Positions 33,887 through 43,690 are shown, counted from the stretch's first letter. The stretch is DNA of 64,000 nt from Candidatus Gastranaerophilales bacterium (GCA_900769355.1 CAAGGG010000005.1:1-64000), one strand, 5' to 3'. Made by a program: numbers and translations. Notes: generated from the sequence alone by a model not told the origin.

Positions 33887-36800
33887 TTATTTTACCCATT
33901 TAAAGCTTTTTACGTAGTTTTCGCCGTTGATGTCACCGTTAATATCTACAAAGAAAATTCTATAAATATCTGTTGCATCTTTGATATTTGGAATTTTGGC
34001 AATATCTTCCTGCAAAAGAAGCTTTTCTGTTGAATCGTTAATGCCAGGAATTGTATTGAACAATGTGTTAAGTGACGCATTTTTGATTTTACCAAAAACG
34101 GTTGTAATATTTTTTGAAAGGCTTCCGTAAATTCCCATATCCGCAACAGATGTTGACAGATTGTAAGAACCTGTCATATACATATTAAGATCGTTGCCTT
34201 TTGAATATACATTGATTTCATCAGCAATTCCATTTGTAAGGTGAATTGTTCCGGAAATACTTTCAAAATTCCCTGTTTTCAAAGGTGTTACAAGGTCTAT
34301 CAAACTATTTATAGAAAGACCAGTAAAGCCACCCTTAAAGAGATTTCCAGCCTTTAAAAGGTATTCCAAAGAGCCGAGTTTTGGCATTCTTCCATCTGCA
34401 ATCTTAAATGATCCATCGCCGGAAAGAGTTCTAAAACAACTTTCTTGCGAATCTCCGGAACATGCTAGGTTAAAATTCCCGTTTACAAGTCCGTAAACTT
34501 GTCCTTTCAAGTCAAACAAAGCCTCTGACATAATAAGTGCATTTGCTTTATCTAAATCAATATTCAGATTTGTTTTATGATTGTGTAAATTATGCGTAAA
34601 TCTTCCGTTTACAGTACCTTGTGCAATATCAAATTTAAAATTGTTTATGTCCAAAAGTCCGTGTTTGTTGAGAGTCAAGTTTGTTTTGAAGTTATTTGCA
34701 TTGATGTTTCTTACTTTGATTTTGTTGGCTTCAATGTTAGCTTTTTGAATAATTATTTGTGAAATATCAACGTTTTGACTGTTTACCGCTGTGTGAGTAC
34801 TATTTTTAATTGATTCTGCTTCTAAATCAACCAACGTATCAGTGATTTTGTTTACGTTGAGATCAGGAAGTTTCAATGTCGCATTTTCAATGATATAAGG
34901 CGGTGTCAACTTGTTTTTCAAGACTGCATTGAGTTTTATATCGTTTGTCAAAATCGTTCCGCGACTTGTCAAAAAGATTTTGTCATTCTTGAAATCAAGA
35001 TTTACATCACGAATTGTAGAATCTACAAAAGGAATATCTATGCTTGTAACATCTAGTTTTCCCTTGATTTTTGGATTAAGTGAAGTGCCGTTTAAAATCA
35101 GGTCAGATGTAAATACACCTTGTTTCATAAACGGTTTTCTAAAAATTATGTTGAAGATTTTTGCATCGGTCGGAGCTTGTGTTTTGATTTTAAAATTGTT
35201 AAATCCAACTTGATTGTTTGCTAATAAATGAATTGTTCCAGATGCATTAAGTTGTGGAATTGCATACGGTTTGTTGTTTTGTGAGGAAACAATTTTGTCG
35301 TATTGCAAATTGTTTAATCTGATTTTGTTTGGTGAATATGTGTTGTCTAATGTTATAAGAACAGGGTTTTCAACATCACCGATTGAAGCTCCCATATAAT
35401 AAAGACTTGAATTTTCTTCTAATTTAATGGTTGATTTTGTGTTGATATTGTTTAAAGGACCGTTTGTTTTTGCAGTCAAAATCGCATCACCTTTGAGTTT
35501 TATCGGATAAAGCGAATTGTGGTTGAAAAATTGGTCAAAAAATTCCTGCGTTGGTTTCGCATTTATGTACAAATTCAAGTTTGGATTATTCTGAACATTA
35601 TAGACTTTCCCATCAATAAACAAAGGCATTTTACCCATTTTAGCGTTGATTTTATTCAAATTAAGTGTGTTATTTTTAAGTAGGATATTTCCGCTGTTTA
35701 TCGTGGTTGTGAGCTGTTGTGGTTTGTAAATAAAGCTTACATTATCCAAAATTGAGAATGCATTGATGTTATTGTTACGAATTTTGGCAGAAAGATCTAT
35801 ATTTCCGTTCGTAAAATCAATATTCTTTAACTCATTTGCAATTTTTGGCGGAAGAATAAGCTGAAGTGCATTGTCGTTAATCAAATTCAGATTAAGCGAT
35901 TTCACCTTGCAATTTCCATTTACAACCCTTTTAGGGCTAAACATATCTGTTACGTGAAGCGAAATATGGTAAGGACTTTTTCTGAAAGAGCCTTGTAAAA
36001 GAGGAAGCTTGAATGTTGAATTTTTGAGCTCAAATGAGCTATTATCCACTAGAATTGCACTTTTTGCCCCTCTGTTAGAATAAATGTTCCCTTTTAGATA
36101 AATATTGTCATAGTTAATATTTTGAATATCGCCGTTGTACTTACCGACAAAACTTGTTGTAATTGTTCCGATATCGTTTTTGTAAGGAAGCTTGGACGTA
36201 TTCGGAAGAGCTGAAAGTGCGTCTTTTAGGTTAAATCTGTGACTTATAATTTTAGCATTACAGATATTATCATTAATTTTTCCCTCAGCTAAAATTTTTG
36301 AGTTATTGAGATTTGAAGCTATATTAAAATCCGCATTAAGATTATTAAAATTCAACTTTCCTGTAACCTTCGAAATCGCAATTGGAGCTCCTTTCAACTT
36401 AATTGAGTCAGAAAGTAATTCAATTTGACCTTTTGCAAAAAGGTTTTTGTTGAAAACGATGTCATTCGGATCTTTGACTTTGCCTGTCAAATTAATTGAA
36501 ATGTTTGCAAGTCCGTTTGCTTTTTCAATCGGTTCGACAAGTTTTTGGATATCAACAAGCATAGGAGATGTTTTTACTGTATTCAAGAGTTTCCCAATAT
36601 CTTGACCTTTTGTTAAAATGTCAAAATTAAGCACCCCTAAAAGAGAACAAGTCCCTTTAACAGAAATCGGTTTGCCGTTAAGGTTTGCTGTCTTTGATTG
36701 AAAAATAGTATTTTGGTTATCAAAATCAAGTGTACCAGATGCGTTGTTAATTTTTAGGTTATGAATATCTAAAAAAGATACGGTTGCATCTTTAAAATGA

Positions 36801-38341
36801 AATTGCCCCCAAGCATGCGGGTTTAGACGAGTCCCAACAATGCGTAAGTCAATTCCGCCTTTTCCTTTAATATCCATAATCGGAACAGGACCGAGTTCAA
36901 AGTGTAAAATTTCATGTAGCGGATTAAGTACAATTTGTGCGGTTTTTAAGTCAACATTATCTGTACTTGTGATTTTTAAATCTGCAGATTTGTCATTATA
37001 AAGATTGATTGGTCCCTTTACGTAAACGGTCTGGTCAGGGCTTGTCGGAACTTTTACGTCCAGATTAAGCTTGTCGCCCAAGAAAGAAAGTTTAATCGTT
37101 GCCTTATCAGAATTCGGAATAGGACGAACCATGTAAGCGTTATAAACAAGAATATTCCCTCTAATATCAGGAGTATCAGCCTTTCCTTTGATTTCTAAAT
37201 TCCCAGCAACATTCCCTTCAAAAATCGTCTTTTTCAACAAATAAAGGTTAATATCAGGGCAAAGACTTTCTTCACCAGGAAGAAGCGAGATAATATCCTT
37301 GGCATTGGAATTGTTTATTGTGAGTTTTAAGTCCAAGTTCGGTATTTTAGAATTTGTTTTATTTACTTTCCCAAAACCGTAAGCACTTATTCCATTGCCT
37401 TTTGCTCTGATTTCATTTATTGAAATTCCATTTTTTATAGTTTTTATATCTGTATTAAACGAAAAAAGTCCCTTATGACGCATCGATTTTGCGTTATCAT
37501 CAGAAAGTATTTCAAGGTTGTTAATGTGCAAATTCGTTTTTGTACGCTTATGATTATCTATCGTCTTAAATGTATTCGCCGTAAAATTAATTATTCCGGA
37601 AAGAGCTTTTATCTTCCCTTTGGATAAGGCTTTTGCATAGATTGAAAAGTCGGACAAATCAAGATTTACAATGTGTCCATTCAGTTCAAATTGATCTTCT
37701 TTTATCTCTGTTACAGGAAGATTTAAGTCCAAATCAAGACTCAAGTCGGATTTTTTTGTGCCTGCTTGAAGTTTTGCGTTTGTTGAAAAATCAATATGCT
37801 TATTAGCTTCAAAGTTATTTATCGTTAAAAAATCGCCGGTAAGTCCGATTTTTTTAGTTTGAACTCTATCATCTAAATTTATTTGATATCCCAAAATTTG
37901 AGCATTTGCATGTTTTAAGTTTAGAGGAAGTTTTTGTGGTGGTTGTTCCAATAAATATTGACCGAGTTTTAGCTTGTAATCCTTATCAAACACCAGATTT
38001 GCCTCAATATTATCTGATGTAAATTGATGAATATCTAGATTTTTCAAGATAAGCGGAAGAATTCGTATATTGATATAAGGATTTTGAACCGTCAAAGCTT
38101 TTGTTCCGTCGGAATTCAGAATAGAAAACTCTTTTGCAAAGACTTGAACAGACGGAATTAATCCCATTTTTAACGTTGGATTTTCGACATTAACACGATA
38201 GCCTGTCTGTTCAAAAACTTTTTGTTCAATAAAATCTTTTTTGTTCGGCAAATCTACAACAGCAGGAATTCCCCAGTAGTAAGCCCCATAAAGAGTCGAT
38301 AATGAAAACAGAGTTATTAATATTTTTAAATTCCTGCTCAT
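33887..38341 (-). CDS. AsmA-like/TamB-type envelope protein (1484 aa)
   Basis: Giant periplasm-spanning protein. An N-terminal TM anchor (about 6-28, ILITLFSLSTLYGAYYWGIP) is followed by an AsmA-like chorein-related start (TGYRVNVENPTLKMGLIPSV). After that come more than a thousand residues of repeated beta-strand units rich in Asn, Lys and Leu. The C-terminal AsmA_2-like region (about 1280-1440) has LSGDGSFKIADGRMPKLGSL and SGTIHLTNGIADEINV. Known AsmA/YhdP/TamB proteins form long lipid-binding grooves that carry phospholipids to the outer membrane. The role here is inferred from that. The MlaE/MlaF genes at 49150-50699 are another lipid system in this window. Single gene; no SD is obvious. 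Confidence 0.85.
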   Translation of the reverse strand: MSRNLKILITLFSLSTLYGAYYWGIPAVVDLPNKKDFIEQKVFEQTGYRVNVENPTLKMGLIPSVQVFAKEFSILNSDGTKALTVQNPYINIRILPLILKNLDIHQFTSDNIEANLVFDKDYKLKLGQYLLEQPPQKLPLNLKHANAQILGYQINLDDRVQTKKIGLTGDFLTINNFEANKHIDFSTNAKLQAGTKKSDLSLDLDLNLPVTEIKEDQFELNGHIVNLDLSDFSIYAKALSKGKIKALSGIINFTANTFKTIDNHKRTKTNLHINNLEILSDDNAKSMRHKGLFSFNTDIKTIKNGISINEIRAKGNGISAYGFGKVNKTNSKIPNLDLKLTINNSNAKDIISLLPGEESLCPDINLYLLKKTIFEGNVAGNLEIKGKADTPDIRGNILVYNAYMVRPIPNSDKATIKLSFLGDKLNLDVKVPTSPDQTVYVKGPINLYNDKSADLKITSTDNVDLKTAQIVLNPLHEILHFELGPVPIMDIKGKGGIDLRIVGTRLNPHAWGQFHFKDATVSFLDIHNLKINNASGTLDFDNQNTIFQSKTANLNGKPISVKGTCSLLGVLNFDILTKGQDIGKLLNTVKTSPMLVDIQKLVEPIEKANGLANISINLTGKVKDPNDIVFNKNLFAKGQIELLSDSIKLKGAPIAISKVTGKLNFNNLNADFNIASNLNNSKILAEGKINDNICNAKIISHRFNLKDALSALPNTSKLPYKNDIGTITTSFVGKYNGDIQNINYDNIYLKGNIYSNRGAKSAILVDNSSFELKNSTFKLPLLQGSFRKSPYHISLHVTDMFSPKRVVNGNCKVKSLNLNLINDNALQLILPPKIANELKNIDFTNGNIDLSAKIRNNNINAFSILDNVSFIYKPQQLTTTINSGNILLKNNTLNLNKINAKMGKMPLFIDGKVYNVQNNPNLNLYINAKPTQEFFDQFFNHNSLYPIKLKGDAILTAKTNGPLNNINTKSTIKLEENSSLYYMGASIGDVENPVLITLDNTYSPNKIRLNNLQYDKIVSSQNNKPYAIPQLNASGTIHLLANNQVGFNNFKIKTQAPTDAKIFNIIFRKPFMKQGVFTSDLILNGTSLNPKIKGKLDVTSIDIPFVDSTIRDVNLDFKNDKIFLTSRGTILTNDIKLNAVLKNKLTPPYIIENATLKLPDLNVNKITDTLVDLEAESIKNSTHTAVNSQNVDISQIIIQKANIEANKIKVRNINANNFKTNLTLNKHGLLDINNFKFDIAQGTVNGRFTHNLHNHKTNLNIDLDKANALIMSEALFDLKGQVYGLVNGNFNLACSGDSQESCFRTLSGDGSFKIADGRMPKLGSLEYLLKAGNLFKGGFTGLSINSLIDLVTPLKTGNFESISGTIHLTNGIADEINVYSKGNDLNMYMTGSYNLSTSVADMGIYGSLSKNITTVFGKIKNASLNTLFNTIPGINDSTEKLLLQEDIAKIPNIKDATDIYRIFFVDINGDINGENYVKSFKWVK

Positions 38342-38401
38342 ACCAAAATTATACGATTAAAAATCAGAAATGTAAATTATATGTTTATATGATGAAAATA
38401 G

Positions 38402-38462
38402 ATTCTGAATAGCAAGAAAAATTAATGCTCGACACTCGCATTATTTTCTAAGCTTTCAGAAT
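38402..38462. repeat. Palindromic repeat family B, second copy
   Basis: ATTCTGAAT (38402-38410) and TTCAGAAT (38455-38462) enclose AAGAAAAATTAATGC and GCATTATTTTCT around a TCGACACTC loop. Relative of 2299-2354. Confidence 0.6.
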
Positions 38463-38484
38463 GACGACTTGTTTTTTTTGAGTG

Positions 38485-38593
38485 AATAAGTGAATAGGTG
38501 AATAAGAAAATAAGTTCATATAGTTCGCTTCGCTCAAAAATATACTTTGGTGCGATAGCACCTGTAACGAACTTATTCACCTATTCACTTATT
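38485..38593. repeat. Inverted heptamer repeat family C, long copy
   Basis: Perfect 22-bp inverted repeat (38485-38506 and 38572-38593) made of GTGAATA heptamers, enclosing GTTCGCTTCGCTCAAAAATA (from 38523). It lies downstream of the minus-strand rubrerythrin gene. The remaining bases to 38645 show no gene. Confidence 0.85.
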
Positions 38594-38645
38594 GCCTTAT
38601 TGACTACTAAAAATTTAGCTACCTAGCTTTCTAGCCGCTTTAATT

Positions 38646-39227
38646 CTAATAATTCTCACATAAAACTTCGTAATATGCTTGCGGGTGGTGGCAATTAGGA
38701 CAGATTTTCGGTGCAGATTTGCCATGGTGTACGTATCCGCATTCTCGACAAAGCCAATCAATCTCGGTATCTTTTTGGAAAACAGTGTTATTTTTTACAT
38801 TTTCAAGTAATTTCAAAAACCTTTGTTCATGATGCTGTTCTGCTCTCATTACGTGGTGAAAAGTTGATGCGATATCGTCAAAGCCTTCTTCTTTCGCAAC
38901 TTTTTCTCCTTCTGCATAAAGCGTTGTCCATTCTTCGTTTTCGCCATTTGCAGCACTTTCAAGGTTTTCTTCAGTCGTGCCGAGTTCAAACGGATATTCC
39001 GCATCAACATGCCCTCTGAGGTTGCCGAGATATTCGTAAAAAAGTTTTGCGTGCTCTTTTTCGTTTTCTGCTGTTTGCAAAAATATATCTGCAATTTGTT
39101 CAAAACCTTCTTTTTTCGCTTGTTTTGCAAAATAGCTGTACCTGTTACGAGCTTGCGATTCTCCGGCAAATGAATTTATTAAAATTTGTTCTGTTTTAGT
39201 TCCTTTTAGGCTTTTTTTAGTTGTCAT
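38646..39227 (-). CDS. rbr: Rubrerythrin
   Basis: Non-haem di-iron peroxidase of anaerobes that reduces hydrogen peroxide, 193 residues. Start taken at ATG 39227 (MTTKKSLKGT) because GGAGGGAAATT lies directly before it; the longer frame to 39284 would translate this site. The N-terminal ferritin-like four-helix domain has the iron ligands in FAGESQARNRY, NEKEHAKLF and HHVMRAEQHHEQRF. The C-terminal rubredoxin domain has two Cys pairs (C-R-E-C-G-Y and C-P-N-C). A separate rubredoxin lies at 59120. Signals an oxygen-sensitive lifestyle with oxidative-stress defence. Confidence 0.95.
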   Translation of the reverse strand: MTTKKSLKGTKTEQILINSFAGESQARNRYSYFAKQAKKEGFEQIADIFLQTAENEKEHAKLFYEYLGNLRGHVDAEYPFELGTTEENLESAANGENEEWTTLYAEGEKVAKEEGFDDIASTFHHVMRAEQHHEQRFLKLLENVKNNTVFQKDTEIDWLCRECGYVHHGKSAPKICPNCHHPQAYYEVLCENY

Positions 39228-39381
39228 AATTTCCCTCCACAGATGTATTTTGTCGTCGGGTTGAGAGAATTTTGAATTACTCACTCGGGGGATAAATCTG
39301 GTTTAAATATACTACTTTGCTCGGATTATATATGATTTGAAAAACCGGATAATAGGAATGTACAACAAGGGGGTACAAGTT

Positions 39382-39531
39382 ATGAATTTGTTAGATTATA
39401 CTAAAAAATTAGCAGAAAAAATAAGGTTTTATGACTCAATGGCACAACCGTTTTATGGAAACTTTAATTCTACAAATCCGTTTGCAAAGCCTATAAGTGT
39501 TACGATAATCTGGGTAGAAGATGAAAAGTAG
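39382..39531 (+). CDS. Possible small protein (49 aa)
   Basis: Not recognised. Starts MNLLDYTKKLAEKIRFYD at ATG 39382, with AAGGGGG eight bases upstream, which makes this a better start than 39337. The N-terminus is an amphipathic helix, and the C-terminus has a strand (ISVTIIWVEDE). The gene stands alone, divergent from rubrerythrin, with a TATATATG-rich promoter region. It could be a real short gene or a chance ORF. Confidence 0.4.
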   Translation: MNLLDYTKKLAEKIRFYDSMAQPFYGNFNSTNPFAKPISVTIIWVEDEK

Positions 39532-39722
39532 TAATTCCGCCACTTCTCGGCTGCCTAGCTATTTTAATTTTCAGTCACTGTCAGATAGTATCAAGCAGAC
39601 ATTAGCATGCTCTATCCACTATTCACCTTAACAAAACTTAAACATTTCCTCTTTTTAAATGATGTACTAATTTCCAGATTGTATAGAATAGATATGTAAA
39701 GAACAATATTGTGGGAATTTTA

Positions 39723-40550
39723 ATGAGCCAGAGTTTTGATTTTACATCATACAATAATATCAAAAGAATGTCCGAAGAAGAGTTGACATCTTTGTGGGGA
39801 GAATACCTTAAAGATAAATCCAATAAATCGGTTCGTGACACTCTTATTGTGCAATATATTTATTTAATCAGATATGTTGTCGGACGTGTAAAAGTGACTC
39901 TTCCTGCAACAATTTCCATTGAAGATATTGCAGGTTATGGTGTTGAAGGACTTATAAATGCAGTTGAAAGATACTCACCCCAAAAGAATACAAGATTTGA
40001 AACTTACGCTTTGATAAGAATTCGTGGCGCAATTTTAGATAGAATTCGAGCACAAGACTTTTTACCAAGAAGCGTGAGAAAGAAAATTAAAGATATAAAA
40101 TCTGCACAAGAACATCTTAAACAAGAACTTGGAAGAATGCCTACAACCACTGAGGTTGCAAACCATCTTGATATGGAGCCTGAAAAGGTTTCTCAACTTT
40201 TGTCGGAAGATACAACAATGACATCTTTGTACGACAAACGTGGAAATACAGAGGACAGTGTTGAAATTATCGATACAATTCAAGATGAGAATAAACTTAA
40301 CCCACAAGAAAAAGCTGAAGAGCAAAATGTTAAACAAGAATTGGAGAAAGCTTTGAGAAGATTGCCTGAAAGAGAACGAATTATAATGGTTTTGTATTAT
40401 CAGGAAAACATGACTTTGAAAGAAATCGGTGCAACTATCAACATGTCAGAATCTCGTGTTTGCCAAATCCATGCTCAAGCTATTATGAAATTGAAAAATA
40501 TTCTTAGTGAAAACAGAACAACAAGACTTCGCCAGAGCATTATCGCTTAG
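39723..40550 (+). CDS. RNA polymerase sigma factor, FliA/WhiG type (sigma-28)
   Basis: Alternative sigma factor of 275 residues with regions 2 (about 40-110, GYGVEGLINAVERYSPQKNT), 3 (about 125-180, RSVRKKIKDIKSAQEHLKQE) and 4 (about 215-270, LPERERIIMVLYYQENMTLK then EIGATINMSESRVCQIHAQA). No region 1.1. Start taken at ATG 39723 over GTG 39711; GGGAATTTTA precedes the ATG. FliA controls late flagellar genes in motile bacteria, but there are no flagellar genes here, so the regulon may be something else. The 3' end overlaps the convergent OmpA-like gene by 11 bp. Confidence 0.9.
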   Translation: MSQSFDFTSYNNIKRMSEEELTSLWGEYLKDKSNKSVRDTLIVQYIYLIRYVVGRVKVTLPATISIEDIAGYGVEGLINAVERYSPQKNTRFETYALIRIRGAILDRIRAQDFLPRSVRKKIKDIKSAQEHLKQELGRMPTTTEVANHLDMEPEKVSQLLSEDTTMTSLYDKRGNTEDSVEIIDTIQDENKLNPQEKAEEQNVKQELEKALRRLPERERIIMVLYYQENMTLKEIGATINMSESRVCQIHAQAIMKLKNILSENRTTRLRQSIIA

Positions 40551-41085
40551 CTTCGTATTCAATTATTACAAAGTCTACTCTGTTGTCAAAGCCTTCTGAA
40601 CTTGTAGAAACATTGTTTTTGAACGGCATAAGTTCTCCAAATCCCATTGGAAAAACTTTTTCAAATGGAACTTTTCCGCAGAGAACCATGTAGTCTGCAA
40701 TGTTTTGGGCTCGTGCTGTTGAAATCTCCCAAAATTCTTTGTAGTCGCTATTTTGTGGGATTTCTTGTTGGGTGTGACTTTCGATAACACAGTCGTTTTT
40801 GAGTTTTTCAACGATAAAAGAAATTGTGTCTAATATATAAAGAGAACTCTCTTTGAGTCGCGCATCTCCTGTTGAGAAAAATTGGTTTTCGTCAATGCTG
40901 ATGATTAGTCCACGTGGAACTTTTGTATAAATAATTCCTTGTTTTATTGGCATGTAGGACTTGAAAATTTGCTCTAACCGTTCGACTGTGGGTTGATAAG
41001 ATACTGAAACATCAATTACAGAGTCTGAAAAACCTGTACAAAATATAAGTATTAGTATGAAAAATATTAGGTATAGATTTTTCAC
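40540..41085 (-). CDS. OmpA/MotB-like peptidoglycan-binding protein
   Basis: 181 residues: signal or anchor segment about 1-20 (KNLYLIFFILILIFCTGFSD), a short linker, then an OmpA-like domain about 65-178. It has FFSTGDARLKESSLYILDTI, WEISTARAQNIADYMV, MGFGELMPFKNN and DNRVDFVI, the features that bind peptidoglycan stem peptides. The cysteine in LIFC could be a lipobox, but the -1 and +2 context is poor. A MotB stator role would need a plug and partner MotA; neither is seen. Convergent with the sigma factor. Confidence 0.8.
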   Translation of the reverse strand: MKNLYLIFFILILIFCTGFSDSVIDVSVSYQPTVERLEQIFKSYMPIKQGIIYTKVPRGLIISIDENQFFSTGDARLKESSLYILDTISFIVEKLKNDCVIESHTQQEIPQNSDYKEFWEISTARAQNIADYMVLCGKVPFEKVFPMGFGELMPFKNNVSTSSEGFDNRVDFVIIEYEAKR

Positions 41086-41174
41086 AAAGCAATATCCTCG
41101 AAAGGTATTATTGATTACTTTGGGAAAGAATTCTATTAGCCATGGGGAGATGCGTGAGCTGTTTTGACAATTCG

Positions 41175-42389
41175 CTACGGTTTCAACACTGTCAAAACAA
41201 ATTTGTCATTAAAATATTTATTAGCGCAATCTTTAATATCTTGTGGCGTTACGGCTTTAATTTTTTCTACTGCGTTTTTATGGAAGTCAAAACCAAATCC
41301 CATTATTCCGTAATGAGCAAGCCAATTTGCTTGTTGTGAGTTTGTTTCACTGATAAATGCCCATTTGCCGAAAATATTGTTTTTCGCATTTTCAAGTTCT
41401 TCTTCTGGCACAAGGTTTGTTTTTATTTTTTCAATTTCTTCTTCAAAACCTTTTAGAGAAGTTTCAATGTTTTTCGGTTCTGTTGCAATATAGATTGAGA
41501 AGTTTGCGGATAGTCTTGCAACGTCATAAGCACTTCTTACAACATAAGCCAACCCCTTTTTGTCTCGCAATTCCAAGAATAGTCTTGAAGAAAGTCCGCT
41601 TGCACCCAAAATGATATTCAACAATGCAATAGCCGGATAATCCTTGCTGTCAGCAGTTCCAACAAGCCAACCTTTCAATATGTGCGCTTGGTTTAAATCT
41701 TCTTTTACAATTTCAATATCTTTTGATTTGTTTAATTCAGGTTTTCTCAAAGTTGGTAGTTCGTCAATTGATTTTGGTAAATCTCCGAATTTTTCTGTCA
41801 AAATATTTTTAACTTTGTCAAAATCCAAATCGCCAACAAATGCTGCAACTTTCTTACTATTGGCAACGATTTCGTGGAAAGCGTTTACTACATCTTCTTT
41901 TTTTAGATTTTTCAAGTTTTCAAGAATAACTGTGTTTGTGAACCCGTAGTTGTGATTGGCATAAATGTTTTTGTAATAACTGTCGATGATTTTTGCACGA
42001 GGAGAGTCGAGTTCAGCAATGATTTCTCCTTCAAGCTTTGTACGTTCTTTTTCAAATTCATCAAAAGTTGTGTTTTTTACAATGTCCTCAAAAATATCCA
42101 TTGCGCGCTCAAAATCCTCGTTAAGACAAACAAATTTGAACTTGATATAGTCTAGTTTAAGCTCTGCACTAAATTCAATTGCATATTTGTCTAATTCTTC
42201 TGAAAGTTGTTGAGCTGTACGAGTTTTAGTTCCTTGCATGAATAGTCTTACCATCAAAGAATAAACTCCTGCTTGCGATGAAGGGTTATTAAGAGAAAAA
42301 TTCAAATAAAACGCAACACGTGGCGTATCTTGGTTTCTTTTATAAGCAAACTCTATATTATTCTTCAATTTAGTAATCTTTGTATCCAT
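41175..42389 (-). CDS. M16-family peptidase-like protein without zinc motif
   Basis: 404 residues with the two-lobed M16 fold. N-lobe: NNIEFAYKRNQDTPRVAFYL, MVRLFMQGTKTRTAQQLSEE. C-lobe: KGWLVGTADSKDYPAIALLN, GASGLSSRLFLELRDKKGLA, YVVRSAYD. The place where active M16 enzymes have H-x-x-E-H reads L-M-V-R-L-F-M-Q-G, so the zinc ligands are missing. The C-lobe R/Y substrate-binding pair is kept. Such chains act as the non-catalytic partner of an active M16 subunit. No active partner is in this window. RBS GAGGAGAGATTGT. Confidence 0.85.
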   Translation of the reverse strand: MDTKITKLKNNIEFAYKRNQDTPRVAFYLNFSLNNPSSQAGVYSLMVRLFMQGTKTRTAQQLSEELDKYAIEFSAELKLDYIKFKFVCLNEDFERAMDIFEDIVKNTTFDEFEKERTKLEGEIIAELDSPRAKIIDSYYKNIYANHNYGFTNTVILENLKNLKKEDVVNAFHEIVANSKKVAAFVGDLDFDKVKNILTEKFGDLPKSIDELPTLRKPELNKSKDIEIVKEDLNQAHILKGWLVGTADSKDYPAIALLNIILGASGLSSRLFLELRDKKGLAYVVRSAYDVARLSANFSIYIATEPKNIETSLKGFEEEIEKIKTNLVPEEELENAKNNIFGKWAFISETNSQQANWLAHYGIMGFGFDFHKNAVEKIKAVTPQDIKDCANKYFNDKFVLTVLKP

Positions 42390-42584
42390 ACAATCTCTCC
42401 TCTTATTGAGATTATTTTAGCACGGATTTAGTGAAAAAACAAGGTTTTCTGTGGTAGCAAAGTAGCTAGGAAGTGAAGCAGCTAAGCATTAAATAAGAAA
42501 AAGGATTAGGTTTTGAAGCAAGGAATAAATTCGTACCCTCTTTTAGGTAGAGTTAGAGTGGGTAAATAGAAGACAATCAAGTTT

Positions 42585-43526
42585 TTAATCAAACTTTGCA
42601 ATAATCTGTTTGTAATAATTTTCGTCTTTGCAATGAGGAATTTTGCCAGCATTGCGTTCTTCATTGAACACGATTTTCCCTTCTATTGAACACTTTTTTC
42701 CATCGTTTAGGAACCACTCATACATTGTGTCAATATGTCCTGCATCAATTGCCTTGTAACCACTTTTGGCTAAATCGTATGCCAAAACTGTTGCAGTTGG
42801 GCCGAGAGCTAGAATAAATAATTTTTCTTTGTCACAAGTTTTGCATTCTGCCAAAATTTCATTGTATCTAGAAAAAGCATCTTTTATCGGACAAATTACT
42901 CTTTCTATGGACTTTGCATTTGCAAACAAATCGTTTCCGATGCCTAGGCGGCTACCTGCGCCTTCTACGATAACTAAGTCTTTTTCTTGCCAGAGCCTTT
43001 TGAGGTTTGTGTAATAATTTTCACCTTGTTCTTTTGTGGAAAAACTGGATTGTCGTGTGATTTTGGCATCAAGATATACGTTTTCAAAGTTCATAAATTT
43101 ATATAAATAATCTCTGCAAGAAACCATTACACGTCTGAAATAATCACTGTCACAATAACCAAAAACGTCAGGAACTCCGACATAGAGGCATTCAAGGTTG
43201 TTTTGAAGAACTTCTTGTAATCTTTTGGCAAGTTTTTTGTCATATTTTTGAAAATTAATGCTTTCACCCATCATTATTTTGAATTCCCCATCTCCAAAAC
43301 GTGCAATTGATTTGTTAGAATTTATTAATGAATAAAGTGAGTCGTATAGGTTTAAAACCTTGGGCAATCTAACATTTGCAAGTGTTCTTGGATCTGCTAA
43401 TTCATAAAGCAAATTAGCAAATTTTTCATCTGCGTGTTTGGTTTTAATCGGAAGATGAAATTTTAATCTAAGCCCGAATAAATTTACGATTAATCTTCCT
43501 GTCGCTTTATTTTTATGAATAAACAT
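42585..43526 (-). CDS. GT-D type glycosyltransferase (SP_1767/DUF1792 family)
   Basis: 313 residues. The GT-D fold, first defined in streptococcal dGT1 acting on serine-rich repeat glycoproteins, is recognised by IARFGDGEFKIMMG (DxE metal motif), LQEVLQNNLECLYVGVPDVF, IVEGAGSRLGIGNDLFANA and ILALGPTATVLAYDLAKSGY with GHIDTMYEWF. It probably adds glucose or a similar sugar to a protein or surface glycan; the acceptor is unknown. RBS CAAAGGAGAGTTGG. Stand-alone gene; ugd and the GT4 gene are elsewhere in the window. Confidence 0.85.
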   Translation of the reverse strand: MFIHKNKATGRLIVNLFGLRLKFHLPIKTKHADEKFANLLYELADPRTLANVRLPKVLNLYDSLYSLINSNKSIARFGDGEFKIMMGESINFQKYDKKLAKRLQEVLQNNLECLYVGVPDVFGYCDSDYFRRVMVSCRDYLYKFMNFENVYLDAKITRQSSFSTKEQGENYYTNLKRLWQEKDLVIVEGAGSRLGIGNDLFANAKSIERVICPIKDAFSRYNEILAECKTCDKEKLFILALGPTATVLAYDLAKSGYKAIDAGHIDTMYEWFLNDGKKCSIEGKIVFNEERNAGKIPHCKDENYYKQIIAKFD

Positions 43527-43617
43527 GCCAACTCTCCTTTGGGTAAATTATAGCATGAATTAGTCAAAAGTCTTAAAAGTTATCCAGAATCTATATAGTT
43601 AATAATTACGTAGTCAA

Positions 43618-43690
43618 CCCTCGCCCCTGCGGGGAGAGGGTAGAATTTCTTAATGAGCTGTGGCGAATTTAGAAATTCGGGTGAGGGGGA
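43618..43690. repeat. Palindromic repeat family F (CCCTCRCCC / AATTCTACCCTCTCCCC)
   Basis: The complementary strand reads CCCCCTCACCCGAATT...AATTCTACCCTCTCCCC then GCAGGGGCGAGGG. The same two end boxes are found inside the radical SAM gene at 44653-44728, and a shorter one at 45844-45890. Confidence 0.8.
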
